Shown here piece by piece: positions 1 through 7,668 of a stretch of 33,642 nucleotides of DNA; position 1 is the stretch's first letter, and the number at the start of each line of letters is the position of its first letter. This stretch comes from Acidimicrobiaceae bacterium (lineage in GTDB: Bacteria > Actinomycetota > Acidimicrobiia > Acidimicrobiales > RAAP-2), in assembly GCA_027306585.1 (NCBI GenBank), contig DAHUZJ010000052.1, positions 1-33,642 on the forward strand. The letters are read 5' to 3'. Position numbers and translations under genes: made by a program. The notes below the pieces were generated by a model. It did no database searches, was not told the DNA's origin, and saw only the letters and a list, made by a program, of their open reading frames with translations.

Positions 1-1
1 G

Positions 2-298
2 CTCTGCAGCGTCCACCACCGCCACAAGACCCAGGGCATCCTCGTCCTCGGCGGGGGCCCGGGGAAGTGGTGGACCAAGCCCGGCCGCATGGCCGGCAAG
101 ATCCCCGGCCCCTCGGGGCGGACCCGGCGGGAGCTGCGGGAGGGCCGGGAGCGGGGAGGGCCGGGGACCGGGCCGGACGGGCTGTGGACGCAGCGAGAAC
201 GAGACGGAGAAACCGCCTCGGCTAGAGGACGACCACCGAGCGCAGCACCTCGCCGCGCTCCATCCGGTGAAAGGCGTCCTCCACGTCCCCCAGGCTGA
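2..298 (+). CDS. Partial 3' end of a gene, possibly an HNH endonuclease tail
   Basis: An open frame enters from the left edge and stops at 296-298. Its first residues, [12 protein letters not shown], resemble the end of the HNH motif in actinobacterial DUF222/HNH proteins, where an LCxxHHR-type segment is followed by a short basic tail. The rest is rich in Gly, Arg and Pro, with no recognisable domain. The last 77 bases overlap the 3' end of the convergent mscR-like gene. The true C-terminus is uncertain because GC-rich DNA often stays open by chance. What is seen is only the short CxxHHR segment; the family name is inferred. Confidence 0.35.
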   Translation, partial: LCSVHHRHKTQGILVLGGGPGKWWTKPGRMAGKIPGPSGRTRRELREGRERGGPGTGPDGLWTQRERDGETASARGRPPSAAPRRAPSGERRPPRPPG

Positions 299-1307
299 TC
301 GTCTCGCTCACGAAGCGATCGAGGTCCAGCCGTCCCTGCAGGTAGAGGTCGATGAACATCGGGAAGTCGCGCGACGGCAGGCAGTCGCCGTACCAACTCG
401 GCTTGAGTCGCCCGCCGCGTCCGAAGAACTCGATCATCGGCAGGTCGATGCGCATGTCGGGAGTAGGCACGCCAACCTGCACCAGCGTGCCGGCGAGGTC
501 TCGTGCGTAGAACGCCTGGGCCATGACCGCGGGGTTCCCGACGGCCTCGATGCAGACGTCTGCTCCGTTGCCGTCGGTGAAGTTCCGGATCGCCTCGACC
601 GGATCGGCCGCGCCGGCGTCGACGGTGTGGGTTGCCCCGAACGACTCGGCCAGTGCCAGCTTTCGAGGATCGAGGTCGACCGCGATGATCGTCGCTGCGC
701 CCGCGAGGTGGGCGCCGGCAATGGCAGCGCATCCCACACCACCGCAGCCGAACACCGCCACCGAGTCGCCCAGATCGACCTCGCCGGTGAGCAGTGCCGC
801 TCCCAGACCGGCGGTCACGCCGCAACCCAGCAATCCGGCCGCTTCCGGACGGGCCCGCCGATCCACCTTGGTGCATTGGCCGGCGGCGACCAACGTCTTC
901 TCGGCGAATGCGCCGATGCCGAGCGCTGGGGACAGCGGGGTGCCATCGGCCAGCGTCATCTTCTGCGTCGCGTTGTGCGTGGCGAAGCAGTACCAGGGTC
1001 GCCCGCGGCGGCATGCCCGGCACTCACCGCACACGGCTCGCCAGTTCAGGACCACGAAATCCCCTGGAGCGAGGGACGTCACGTCGGGCCCGACGGCCTC
1101 GACCAGCCCAGCGGCCTCGTGCCCGAGGAGGAACGGGAAGCCGTCGTTGATCCCGCCCTCGCGGTAGTGGAGGTCGGTGTGGCACACGCCACACGCCTGG
1201 ATCGTCACGACGGCCTCCCCAGGGCCCGGATCAGGGACGATGACGGTCTCGACGGATACTGGAGCACCCTTGGCCATCGCCACCACGCCCCGGACTTCAC
1301 TCGCCAT
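222..1307 (-). CDS. mscR: S-(hydroxymethyl)mycothiol dehydrogenase (Zn-dependent alcohol dehydrogenase)
   Basis: Medium-chain Zn alcohol dehydrogenase, 361 aa. It most resembles actinobacterial mycothiol-dependent formaldehyde dehydrogenase, which oxidises the formaldehyde-mycothiol adduct to S-formylmycothiol with NAD in the cytoplasm. Seen: a catalytic zinc site (CGVCHTD near residues 39-45, GHEAAG near 62-67), a structural zinc cluster ([15 protein letters not shown]), a Rossmann motif (GCGGVGCAA), and family segments such as [22 protein letters not shown] and SSWYGDC-like KPSWYGDC. The frame opens with a GTG at 1316, but the ATG at 1307 is preferred. A purine-rich GGGGAGAGG (complement of 1316-1324) lies about 8 nt before it and would directly abut the GTG. 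It implies the organism makes mycothiol. Not a bacterial GSH-type enzyme, because the GSH-class insert pattern is absent. Confidence 0.88.
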   Translation of the reverse strand: MASEVRGVVAMAKGAPVSVETVIVPDPGPGEAVVTIQACGVCHTDLHYREGGINDGFPFLLGHEAAGLVEAVGPDVTSLAPGDFVVLNWRAVCGECRACRRGRPWYCFATHNATQKMTLADGTPLSPALGIGAFAEKTLVAAGQCTKVDRRARPEAAGLLGCGVTAGLGAALLTGEVDLGDSVAVFGCGGVGCAAIAGAHLAGAATIIAVDLDPRKLALAESFGATHTVDAGAADPVEAIRNFTDGNGADVCIEAVGNPAVMAQAFYARDLAGTLVQVGVPTPDMRIDLPMIEFFGRGGRLKPSWYGDCLPSRDFPMFIDLYLQGRLDLDRFVSETISLGDVEDAFHRMERGEVLRSVVVL

Positions 1308-1364
1308 CGTCGCCACCTCTCCCCGCTCGCAGGTACTGCCGGACCGACCCGTGCACGCCGGCAG

Positions 1365-1370
1365 ACCATA
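1365..1370 (-). promoter_or_regulatory. Possible -10 box for mscR
   Basis: TATGGT on the minus strand matches the actinobacterial TANNNT -10 pattern. It lies about 57 nt before the ATG of the mscR-like gene, leaving a leader that contains its Shine-Dalgarno. No convincing -35 box was found. Confidence 0.25.
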
Positions 1371-1466
1371 GCCAGCGTGGCCTGAGACTGGACTGTCCGG
1401 GTCAGCGATCGGCGCGTCGCCAGGCGAGCGGGAGCGCCGCGACTGCCGGCTGGGCCGTGACTCGGC

Positions 1467-2402
1467 TCACCGCGGCTTGAGCCGGCCCACCGGGAGCGGT
1501 GGCGCTGGAACTCGCTCCCCGCCGAGCGCGACGTCGCCAAACCGCCGGCCCGACTCCCAGTCGGCTCGGGCCGCCGCGATCTCGTCGGCCGTCCGCCCGA
1601 CGAAGTTCCACCACATGACGAGCGACTGGGTGAACGGTTCGCCGCCGAGCAACAGGAAGGTTCCGGACGGCGCCCCGGCCACGACCAGGTTCGACCTCCG
1701 GCGTCCGAGGTACGCGCAGCTGCCGACGGGAAGGTCGCGGCCTTCGATGGTCACTGCGCCGTCGACCACGAGCACGGCGTGCTCGTAGTCGCTCTGGAGC
1801 GGCACCATCGTCCGGCCGCCGAGGTGAACCTCGGCGGCGAGGAGCGGGGAGTGGACGGCCGCCGGCGATCGAGCCCCACCCAATTCACCGACCAGCACCC
1901 GGGCCGACACCCCCGGATCCATCTCGGCGACGGGCAGGTCGGCGTGATGGGCGAACGCTGGCGGCACGTCGGTGGCCGGCAGCGCCACCCACAGCTGCAG
2001 CCCGTGGAGCCGTGGAGGGCGCGCCGGCGGCGAGACCTCGGCGTGGGCGATCCCCGACCCTGCCGTCATCAGGTTGAGTTGCCCCGGGCGGATGGCCTGA
2101 GCACTACCCAGGCTGTCGCGATGGACGACCTCCCCCTCGAGCAGCCAGGTCACCGTCTGCAGACCGATGTGCGGGTGAGGGCCCACCTGCATTCCCGGGC
2201 CCGTGGCGACGTCGTCCGGCCCGTATCGGTCGACGAAGCACCAGGCCCCCACCGTCGTGCGAGCCCGCGTGGGCAGGTAACGCGACACGGTGGTGGACTC
2301 GCCCACCGGCGCCCGCCGGCTCAACAGTGGTTCGAAGGCCGGGCGGTCACCTGCCCGATCCGACAGCGGGACGGCTGCAGGATCCCGGTCGAGGTTGCTC
2401 AC
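1467..2402 (-). CDS. Pirin family protein
   Basis: Bicupin of the pirin family, 311 aa, a normal length. Pirins bind one metal in the N-terminal cupin and act as quercetinases or as redox-dependent regulators; the substrate here is unknown. Seen: the metal-binding HPHIGLQTVTWLLEG segment, then HRDSLGS, then the GSGIAHAEVS segment that replaces GRGIVHSE of other pirins, and the C-terminal cupin ending in a WWNFVGRT segment typical of the family. The open frame extends to 2759, but homology begins only after the GTG at 2402. A TAGGCT box ends 8 nt before that GTG, which suggests a leaderless mRNA starting there. It lies 159 bp upstream of mscR on the same strand and may be cotranscribed. Confidence 0.85.
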   Translation of the reverse strand: MSNLDRDPAAVPLSDRAGDRPAFEPLLSRRAPVGESTTVSRYLPTRARTTVGAWCFVDRYGPDDVATGPGMQVGPHPHIGLQTVTWLLEGEVVHRDSLGSAQAIRPGQLNLMTAGSGIAHAEVSPPARPPRLHGLQLWVALPATDVPPAFAHHADLPVAEMDPGVSARVLVGELGGARSPAAVHSPLLAAEVHLGGRTMVPLQSDYEHAVLVVDGAVTIEGRDLPVGSCAYLGRRRSNLVVAGAPSGTFLLLGGEPFTQSLVMWWNFVGRTADEIAAARADWESGRRFGDVALGGERVPAPPLPVGRLKPR

Positions 2403-2410
2403 TGCTGGCG

Positions 2411-2416
2411 AGCCTA
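2411..2416 (-). promoter_or_regulatory. -10 box for the pirin gene
   Basis: TAGGCT (TANNNT) on the minus strand lies 8 nt before the GTG start at 2402, with no Shine-Dalgarno between. This is the spacing expected for a leaderless transcript. Confidence 0.4.
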
Positions 2417-2594
2417 GAACCGGCAACGCGAGTTCCTTGACGGCCGCCGTCCCGTGCGCGAGGAGGCACCTTGCGGCACCCTGGGCGCCACGACCGCCAG
2501 AGCGGCCGGAAGGGCCCTGGTCACGGGGTTGCGGAACACTGTGCCCGTCACGCGCCGCCCGTGCTGCCACAATCGAGGCCGTGCCCGGGGAAAC

Positions 2595-2618
2595 ACGGTG
2601 CCGCCTCCCGGGCACCGT
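2595..2618. repeat. Inverted repeat, 8-bp arms
   Basis: ACGGTGCC and GGCACCGT are perfect arms around an 8-nt loop (2603-2610). It sits between divergent genes, about 120 bp before the acyltransferase start. It could be an operator or a hairpin in the leader RNA; there is no following T-run, so it is not a classical terminator. Confidence 0.4.
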
Positions 2619-2736
2619 CGGGCTGCCGGACCCCGCCCGAGACCGTGACCGGCAGACGAAGGTGCGGCAGCGAGTCGTGGATCGGAGCCGTTCGCCGAAG
2701 TGCAGATGAACATCGCCCCACTGTCGGAGGAGCGCG

Positions 2737-4623
2737 ATGCCTAGGCCGGTAGAGGGCAACAGCCCCTACAACCCCGGATTGGACGGGATCCGGGCGATCG
2801 CGGTGTTGGGGGTCGTCGCGTACCACCTCGATCTCGGGTGGGCACAGGGCGGCCTGCTCGGGGTGGGGGTCTTCTTCGTCCTCTCCGGCTACCTCATCAC
2901 CGATCTGCTCGTCGCCGAGTTCCGCCGCACCCGAGGCGTCGGACTGAGCAAGTTCTGGCTCCGGCGGGCCCGGCGCCTCCTTCCGGCGCTCTTCGTGATG
3001 CTGTTCGTCACCGTGGTGTGGGCGACCCTCTTCGACCGGGCCCAGCTGTCGAGCCTGCGCTCGGACCTGCTCCCGGCGATCTTCTACTACTCGAACTGGT
3101 GGTACATCTTCGACCACGTCTCGTACTTCGCCCAGTTCGGACCCCCGGCCGTGCTCGGGCACCTGTGGTCCCTCGCCATCGAGGAGCAGTTCTACCTTGT
3201 CTGGCCGCTCGTGCTCCTCGTCGCCCTGCGATGGGTGAAGGACAAGCGGCTGCTCATCGCCAGCGCCCTCGTGCTGGCGGCCGGATCCGCCATCGAGATG
3301 GGCTTCCTCTACAGCCCGGTGGCCGACCCCACCCGGGTCTACGAGGGGACCGACACCCGCGCCTTCGCGCTCCTCATCGGTGCCGCACTGGCGTTGGCCT
3401 GGCCACGGGACCGGACGGTGGCGCCGATCACCGCTGGGGCCCGCAAGCTGATCGACGGCGTCGGGCTGGCGGCGCTCGCCGGCATCTTCGTCCTGTACTG
3501 GCAGACGAGCCAGTACGACCCCTTCGTCTACCAGGGTGGGATGGTGCTGCTCTCCGTCCTGACGGCCCTCTTGATCGCCGCCTGCGTCCACCCCGGCGCG
3601 CGCATCGGCCGTCTGCTCGGGGTCGGCCCGCTCCGCTGGACCGGCGAGCGCTCCTACGGCATGTACCTGTGGCAGCTCCCGGTCATCGTGCTCACCACGC
3701 CCCAAGGGGCACACGCCAACACCTTGAGAGACATCCTCCAGGTGGCAGCCATCTTCGTCGTGTCGGCTCTGTCATGGCGCTACGTCGAGCAGCCGGTACG
3801 CCGCGGGGCGATCGGCCGGCTGTGGCAGCGACTGCGTGAGGAGGGCCTACGCCAACCGAGCCGACGGGGATGGGCCGTGGTGAGCAGCGTGACGGCCGGC
3901 GGGCTCGTCGTCGCGCTGGGACTGTCCGGCGCCATCTCGGCGGCCACGACCTCGACCGCCGCCCTGAAGAGCGTCTTGCCGCCGGCTCACCACAAGGTCG
4001 ACGCTCCGACGACGGTCCCGCCCAGCGTGGTGGCCACGTCGTCCACCACGCCGCCCCCGGCCGGGCAAGGAGTGACGGCGATCGGCGACTCGATCCTGGT
4101 CGACGCCACCACATACCTCAAGCAGATGCTGCCGGGCATCGTGATCGACGCCCAGATTGGCCAGCAGCTCACCCAGGTCCAGAGCGACGTGCCCCAGCTC
4201 AAGGCGAACGGGGACATCGGCACACGCCTCATCCTGGAATTGGGCACGAACGGCTTCTACAGCCCGACACAGCTCGAGACCCTGCTCAACTCGCTGGGTC
4301 CCATGAAGCGGATCGTCCTCGTCAACACCCGGGAGACACGACCCTGGGAGACCCAGGTCAACCAGACCATCGCCCAGGTCGCCCACTCCTACCCCAACAC
4401 CACGATGGTCGACTGGTATGCCGCCAGCGCCAACACGCCCCAGTACTTCCAACCCGACGGCGTGCACCTCACCACAACAGGGGCCAAGTACTACGCCACT
4501 CTGATCGCACAGGCGCTCGAGGCACCACGGCCGCCCCCACCGGCACCCCCCTCGACGACCAGCACGACGACCACGACCACTACGGCACCGGCCGGCTCGC
4601 ACGACCACCTACGGCGGCGCTGA
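2737..4623 (+). CDS. Membrane acyltransferase fused to an SGNH hydrolase domain (OafA/YrhL family)
   Basis: An integral membrane acyltransferase-3 protein, 628 aa, that probably acetylates a cell-surface polysaccharide or lipid. Residues ~12-380 hold the acyltransferase domain. It begins with PGLDGIRAIAVLGVVAYH (candidate catalytic His30), then GVFFVLSGYLIT, LRRARRLLPAL and about ten hydrophobic segments, followed by one more near 385-405. A Pro/Thr/Ser linker leads to an extracytoplasmic SGNH domain with GDS at 450-452 (nucleophile Ser452), a GTNG block, and DGVH at 574-577 (Asp/His of the triad). The end is a PPST/Thr-rich tail. GGAGGAG sits about 6 nt before the ATG. The target substrate cannot be told from sequence. 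Confidence 0.88.
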   Translation: MPRPVEGNSPYNPGLDGIRAIAVLGVVAYHLDLGWAQGGLLGVGVFFVLSGYLITDLLVAEFRRTRGVGLSKFWLRRARRLLPALFVMLFVTVVWATLFDRAQLSSLRSDLLPAIFYYSNWWYIFDHVSYFAQFGPPAVLGHLWSLAIEEQFYLVWPLVLLVALRWVKDKRLLIASALVLAAGSAIEMGFLYSPVADPTRVYEGTDTRAFALLIGAALALAWPRDRTVAPITAGARKLIDGVGLAALAGIFVLYWQTSQYDPFVYQGGMVLLSVLTALLIAACVHPGARIGRLLGVGPLRWTGERSYGMYLWQLPVIVLTTPQGAHANTLRDILQVAAIFVVSALSWRYVEQPVRRGAIGRLWQRLREEGLRQPSRRGWAVVSSVTAGGLVVALGLSGAISAATTSTAALKSVLPPAHHKVDAPTTVPPSVVATSSTTPPPAGQGVTAIGDSILVDATTYLKQMLPGIVIDAQIGQQLTQVQSDVPQLKANGDIGTRLILELGTNGFYSPTQLETLLNSLGPMKRIVLVNTRETRPWETQVNQTIAQVAHSYPNTTMVDWYAASANTPQYFQPDGVHLTTTGAKYYATLIAQALEAPRPPPPAPPSTTSTTTTTTTAPAGSHDHLRRR

Positions 4624-4628
4624 CGCAG

Positions 4629-5513
4629 TCAGGAGCCGAAGGTCCGCTCGAGGAGGGCTCGCAGGGCCGACGGCGCGCGGCCCTGCTGCGGCGACCGGTA
4701 GGCGTAGCCGAGACGGACATCGGTCACCGGCGAGAACCGGCGGGCGGTGAGGATGCCCGCTGCCCTCTCCGTCTCCACTGCCGGTACGGGCACCATGCCC
4801 CGCCCCACTCCGGCGGCGACGAAGTCCTTCAGTTGTGCCAGCGTGCCGACCTCCGCCCCGATCCGGGGCACGAACCCGGCCTGGGCGCACGAGTCGTCGA
4901 GCCACCGGCGTCCGGGGTTGTCCGGCGGGAAGGCGACCCACGGCTCGTCCACGAGCGCCGAGAGGTCGACGGTGCCCCCTCCGGTCCCCTCGCCAGGCCG
5001 CGAGCCCTCGATCATCACGAGCGACACCGGCGCGAGGGGCACGACCTCGACCGACTCGACGTGTGCCGGCAGGAACAGGACGGCGAGGTCGAGCGTCCCG
5101 GTAGCCAGGCCCTCGGCCAGCTGGGCCGCGGTCCCTTCCTCGGCGTGCAGGCGCAGCCCGGGATGGGCGGCGCGCAAGGCGCGGAGCAGCTGGACGAGCA
5201 CCAGTGGCGTGGCGGTGTGGAGCATCCCGAGCCGTATCGTCCCCTTCTCGAGGCCGGCGTAGGCCTGGAGGTCTTCACGGGCCCGTTCGAGCGCCGTCAA
5301 GATCCCCCGGGCGTGGACGGCGAGCGCCACACCTGCCTCCGTCGGCCGCACCCCACCGCGACCCCGCTCGAGAAGGAGGACCCCGGAGGATCGCTCCAGC
5401 CGCGCCACCGCCTGCGACACCGCTGACTGCACGACGTGGATGCGCTCGGCGGCACGCGTCATGCTCCCCAGCTCGACGCAGGCGAGGAACGCCTCGAGGT
5501 CACGCGGTTCCAT
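4629..5513 (-). CDS. LysR-family transcriptional regulator
   Basis: A 294-aa protein of normal LysR length. The N-terminal winged helix-turn-helix (residues 1-60) has the typical ELGSMTRAAERIHVVQSAVS and LERSSGVLLLERG segments. The remaining part is a substrate-binding domain of two lobes with the usual GTIRLGMLHTATP start. It is divergent from the AhpD-like gene at 5584 with only 70 bp between, so it probably controls that gene and itself. A TATCAT box lies 8 nt before its ATG and no Shine-Dalgarno is present, which suggests a leaderless mRNA. The inducer is unknown. The 3' end is convergent with the acyltransferase gene, with 5 bp between the stops. Confidence 0.88.
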   Translation of the reverse strand: MEPRDLEAFLACVELGSMTRAAERIHVVQSAVSQAVARLERSSGVLLLERGRGGVRPTEAGVALAVHARGILTALERAREDLQAYAGLEKGTIRLGMLHTATPLVLVQLLRALRAAHPGLRLHAEEGTAAQLAEGLATGTLDLAVLFLPAHVESVEVVPLAPVSLVMIEGSRPGEGTGGGTVDLSALVDEPWVAFPPDNPGRRWLDDSCAQAGFVPRIGAEVGTLAQLKDFVAAGVGRGMVPVPAVETERAAGILTARRFSPVTDVRLGYAYRSPQQGRAPSALRALLERTFGS

Positions 5514-5521
5514 TCGTTTGG

Positions 5522-5527
5522 ATGATA
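5522..5527 (-). promoter_or_regulatory. -10 box for the LysR gene
   Basis: TATCAT on the minus strand lies 8 nt before the ATG at 5513. The surroundings are AT-rich compared with the rest of the window. It fits a leaderless start. Confidence 0.4.
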
Positions 5528-5548
5528 GAAGGATCAGGAACTCTCACT

Positions 5549-5561
5549 GGACATGATGTCC
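5549..5561. promoter_or_regulatory. Perfect 13-bp palindrome, likely operator of the LysR/AhpD-like pair
   Basis: GGACATGATGTCC has perfect 6-bp arms around one base. It lies in the short divergent region, 36 bp from the LysR start and 23 bp from the AhpD-like start. It does not fit the standard T-N11-A LysR box exactly, so the binding protein is inferred only from position. Confidence 0.45.
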
Positions 5562-5583
5562 GGGGAGGCGCAGGCTGAGAGGC

Positions 5584-6168
5584 ATGACCTCGACGACCGT
5601 GACCCACGTCCCCAACGTCCCCCAGCTCGCCGACGGCGACGTGACCGACCCGGAGCTGCGCGACGTGATCGAGCGCGCCGCCGTCACCAAGAGCCCTCCG
5701 CCGTCGTGGTACCGCACCATGGGCCAGAACGCCGACGTCGCCAAGGAGTTCGCTCGCTACTGGGACATGCTGCACCGTGGCGGGCTCGTCGAGCACCGCA
5801 TCAAGGAGCTCTGCCGGATCCAGGTCGCCCAGATGATCGGTTGCGAGTTCTGCTCGCGCCAGACCTCCCCCTCCGCCGGCATCACCGACACGGAGAAGCT
5901 GTCGTGCGCGCTGCCCGACTGGGAGCACCCTGACCCACGTACCCGGGCAGCCCTCCACTACGCCCGAACCTTGACCCTCGACGACGGGCGAGACCGGGAG
6001 GTCTACGAGGAGCTTCACCAGCACTACTCGAACGCCGAGATCATCGAGCTCGCCGCCTTCTTCATGCTCACCATGGGCGGCAACAGGATGGCCAAGAGCT
6101 GGACAATCGAGCCGCACGGCGAGACGTCGGCAATCCCCGACGGCGCCATGTCCGTGCACGGGACATGA
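5584..6168 (+). CDS. Carboxymuconolactone decarboxylase / AhpD-like family protein
   Basis: A 194-aa all-helical CMD-family protein. The core segment ELCRIQVAQMIGCEFC (residues 75-90) carries a CxxC pair, Cys87 and Cys90, as in the alkylhydroperoxidase AhpD branch. The His that follows CxxC by four residues in canonical AhpD is absent (Thr94 is there instead), so peroxidase activity is not assured. A thiol redox role is the best guess. It is divergent from a LysR regulator, and its stop overlaps the start of a small frame. About 300 bp downstream is the GrdB-like selenoprotein gene in the same direction, so the three may form one redox unit. The ribosome site is poor: GAGAGG is too near and GGGGAGG is 15 nt away. 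Confidence 0.82.
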   Translation: MTSTTVTHVPNVPQLADGDVTDPELRDVIERAAVTKSPPPSWYRTMGQNADVAKEFARYWDMLHRGGLVEHRIKELCRIQVAQMIGCEFCSRQTSPSAGITDTEKLSCALPDWEHPDPRTRAALHYARTLTLDDGRDREVYEELHQHYSNAEIIELAAFFMLTMGGNRMAKSWTIEPHGETSAIPDGAMSVHGT

Positions 6169-6332
6169 CCGAGCCCGCCGCCGAGCCGCCGAACCCCGAC
6201 GCCGCGCCCAGCGTTCGCAAGGGCGCGACCACCAGGATCGTCGGCGGCCAGCTGACGGTCGCCCGCCTGATGTCCGACGAGGGCCAGCCCTTCACCATGT
6301 ACTGCGACGGGCCGCCCGTCGTCGGTTCCTGA
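6165..6332 (+). CDS. Small hypothetical protein overlapping the AhpD-like gene
   Basis: A 55-codon frame starts in an ATGA overlap with the stop of the AhpD-like gene, the arrangement used by several real pairs in this window. The product is Pro/Ala-rich at first, then has a more protein-like segment (RIVGGQLTVARLMSDEG) and ends in CDGPPVVGS. I recognise no family. It could be a small real gene or the N-terminal remnant of a longer broken one. The TGA that ends it is not followed by family-like sequence, so it is not a second selenocysteine site. Confidence 0.35.
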   Translation: MTEPAAEPPNPDAAPSVRKGATTRIVGGQLTVARLMSDEGQPFTMYCDGPPVVGS

Positions 6333-6472
6333 CTGGTCACCCCGGGTGACGCGCATGGGCACGGTGCGATCGGGACCGATCGGCTGTCGCACTCGCCTCG
6401 CCGAGCAATGGGTGCGGGTGCCCGTGCCGCTGCAGTCGAGGGTCGTGGTCAACGGAACGGAGGTGGAATTCG
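6333..6472 (+). other. Gap before the selenoprotein gene, with a possible short frame
   Basis: A frame shifted by +1 from the previous small gene runs to a TGA at 6478-6480, overlapping the ATG of the GrdB-like gene. Its last part (VPVPLQSRVVVNGTEVEFDG) looks protein-like, and an ATG lies at 6355. It may be the C-terminal part of a frameshifted gene that began at 6165, or a chance frame. The Shine-Dalgarno GGAGGTGG of the next gene is at 6459-6466. Confidence 0.25.
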
Positions 6473-7630
6473 ATGGGTGACGAAGTGGTCCGGGCCCGGG
6501 CCAACGCGTTCGACGTCTGGGACTTCCCGGGCACGCCGTGGACGACGCCCAAGCCGCTGTCGGAGAGCCGGGTCGCCATCGTCACGACCGCTGGGCTCCG
6601 TCCTGACGGCAGCCGGAATTGGGTCCCCGGCGACCAGGGCTTCGTCGTCCTCCCTGGCGATCGGCGAGACCTGACGCTGGCCCACACGAGCCAGAACTTC
6701 GACCGGACGGCCGTCCTCGAGGACCTCAACGTCGTCTACCCCGTCGACCGGCTCGCGGAGCTCGCCGACCGGGGCGTGATCGCCTCGGTGGCCACCGAGC
6801 ACCTGGCGTTCATGGGAGCCCAGCGCGACCACACCCTGACGACGCTGCGGCTCGACACCGGGCCCGCCGCCGCCAAGGTGCTGCGCGACGACGGCGTGGA
6901 CGTCGTCCTCCTCACGCCGGTCTGACCGCTCTGCTCGCGTACCGTGGGTACGCTCTCGCACGTCCTCGAGGAGCAGGGCCTCGTCACCGTCGGATTGTCG
7001 TCGATGCGGGGGCAGACCGAGCGCCTGCACCCCCCACGCGCGCTCTACTGCGAGTTCCCGCTGGGGCGGCCCCTGGGCAAACCGCTCGACGCCGACTTCC
7101 AGCACCTGGTGCTGGCTGCTGCCTTCGCGTTGTTGGACGAGCCGTCGGGTCCGGTGCTCGTCGATTTCCCCGAGCGGCTCGAAGATGCCTCGGACCGCCC
7201 AGTGGCGTGCACCGTCCCGCTCGCCGACGCGCGTGGCCGCCACCCCGCCGTTGCCGAGGCGCTCGGCCTTCGGCCTGCCTACGAGCGCAGCCGCGAGCGG
7301 TTCGGCACGACGAACGTCGGGCGCGCCGTGGACGGGCCGGACGGCATCCCCGATCTCATCGAGCGGATCGCCGCCGTCGCCGGCGGCAGCACCTGGGAGG
7401 CAGAGGGGGTGACCAACCCGGTGGCCGCCGTCACCGATGTCCGGGCGTACTTCGAAGAGGCCGCCCTCGCCCTCGCCGGCCACGTCCCACAGGCGCGCCA
7501 GACCGACGCTTGGTTCTTCACCGCCACGGAGGCAGGGCGGCTCGCGTTGTCCGCCCAGCAGGCCATCCGAGACCGGGGAGCGCCCCAGGAGGACTGGTTC
7601 TACCTCGTCCCGCAGATCTTCCAGCGCTGA
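6473..7630 (+). CDS. GrdB-family selenoprotein with in-frame TGA (selenocysteine) at codon 151
   Basis: Read through one TGA at 6923-6925, this frame gives a 385-aa protein of the glycine/sarcosine/betaine reductase selenoprotein B family. Before the TGA are DFPGTPW, SRVAIVTTAG, GDQGF, NFDRT, EDLNVVYPVDRL and VDVVLLTPV. After it, in the same frame, are PLCSRTVGTLSHVLEEQG, PPRALYCEFPLGRPLG and 235 sense codons with the same high GC3. Sec151-Pro-Leu-Cys forms a UxxC redox pair of the kind used by GrdB and PrdB. GGAGGTGG lies 6 nt before the ATG. A 17-nt hairpin follows the TGA. In anaerobes GrdB splits reductive amine substrates; the substrate of this aerobe-type relative is unknown. Standard gene calling would split it at 6925 into two genes, the second with no ribosome site. 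The alternative is a nonsense mutation. Confidence 0.85.
6937..6953 (+). promoter_or_regulatory. Candidate bacterial SECIS element
   Basis: GCGTACC and GGTACGC pair perfectly (7 bp) around a GUG loop, making a 17-nt hairpin. It starts 11 nt after the TGA at 6923-6925, and 18 nt separate the TGA from the loop. Known bacterial SECIS elements have a small apical loop with G among its first two bases, 16-37 nt after the UGA, and the minimal E. coli fdhF element is a 17-nt upper stem-loop about 11 nt downstream. The fit is close. SelB binding is inferred. Confidence 0.7.
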
Positions 7631-7668
7631 GACCGGTGCTGCCGCGTGGGCCCAGAGGCAGAGCCGGC

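Larger units (their letters stand above)
2403..2736. other. Divergent intergenic region between pirin and acyltransferase genes
   Basis: This 334-bp region separates two divergent genes. It holds the pirin -10 box near its left end and a perfect 8-bp inverted repeat in the middle. The right end holds the strong GGAGGAG ribosome site of the acyltransferase gene. Open frames cross it on both strands, but none has family-like sequence. No RNA gene was recognised. Confidence 0.5.

Noticed and set aside
2403-2759. A longer pirin N-terminus from 2759
   Set aside because: It would overlap the acyltransferase start, and homology begins only after 2402, where a -10 box fits.
6330-6332. A second selenocysteine TGA at the end of the small frame
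   Set aside because: The sequence after it in frame is not protein-like and no family motif spans it.
6944-7630. The second half of the selenoprotein as its own gene with a GTG start
   Set aside because: It is in the same frame as the first half, has no ribosome site, and the GTG falls in the loop of the putative SECIS hairpin. Family sequence also begins before it.
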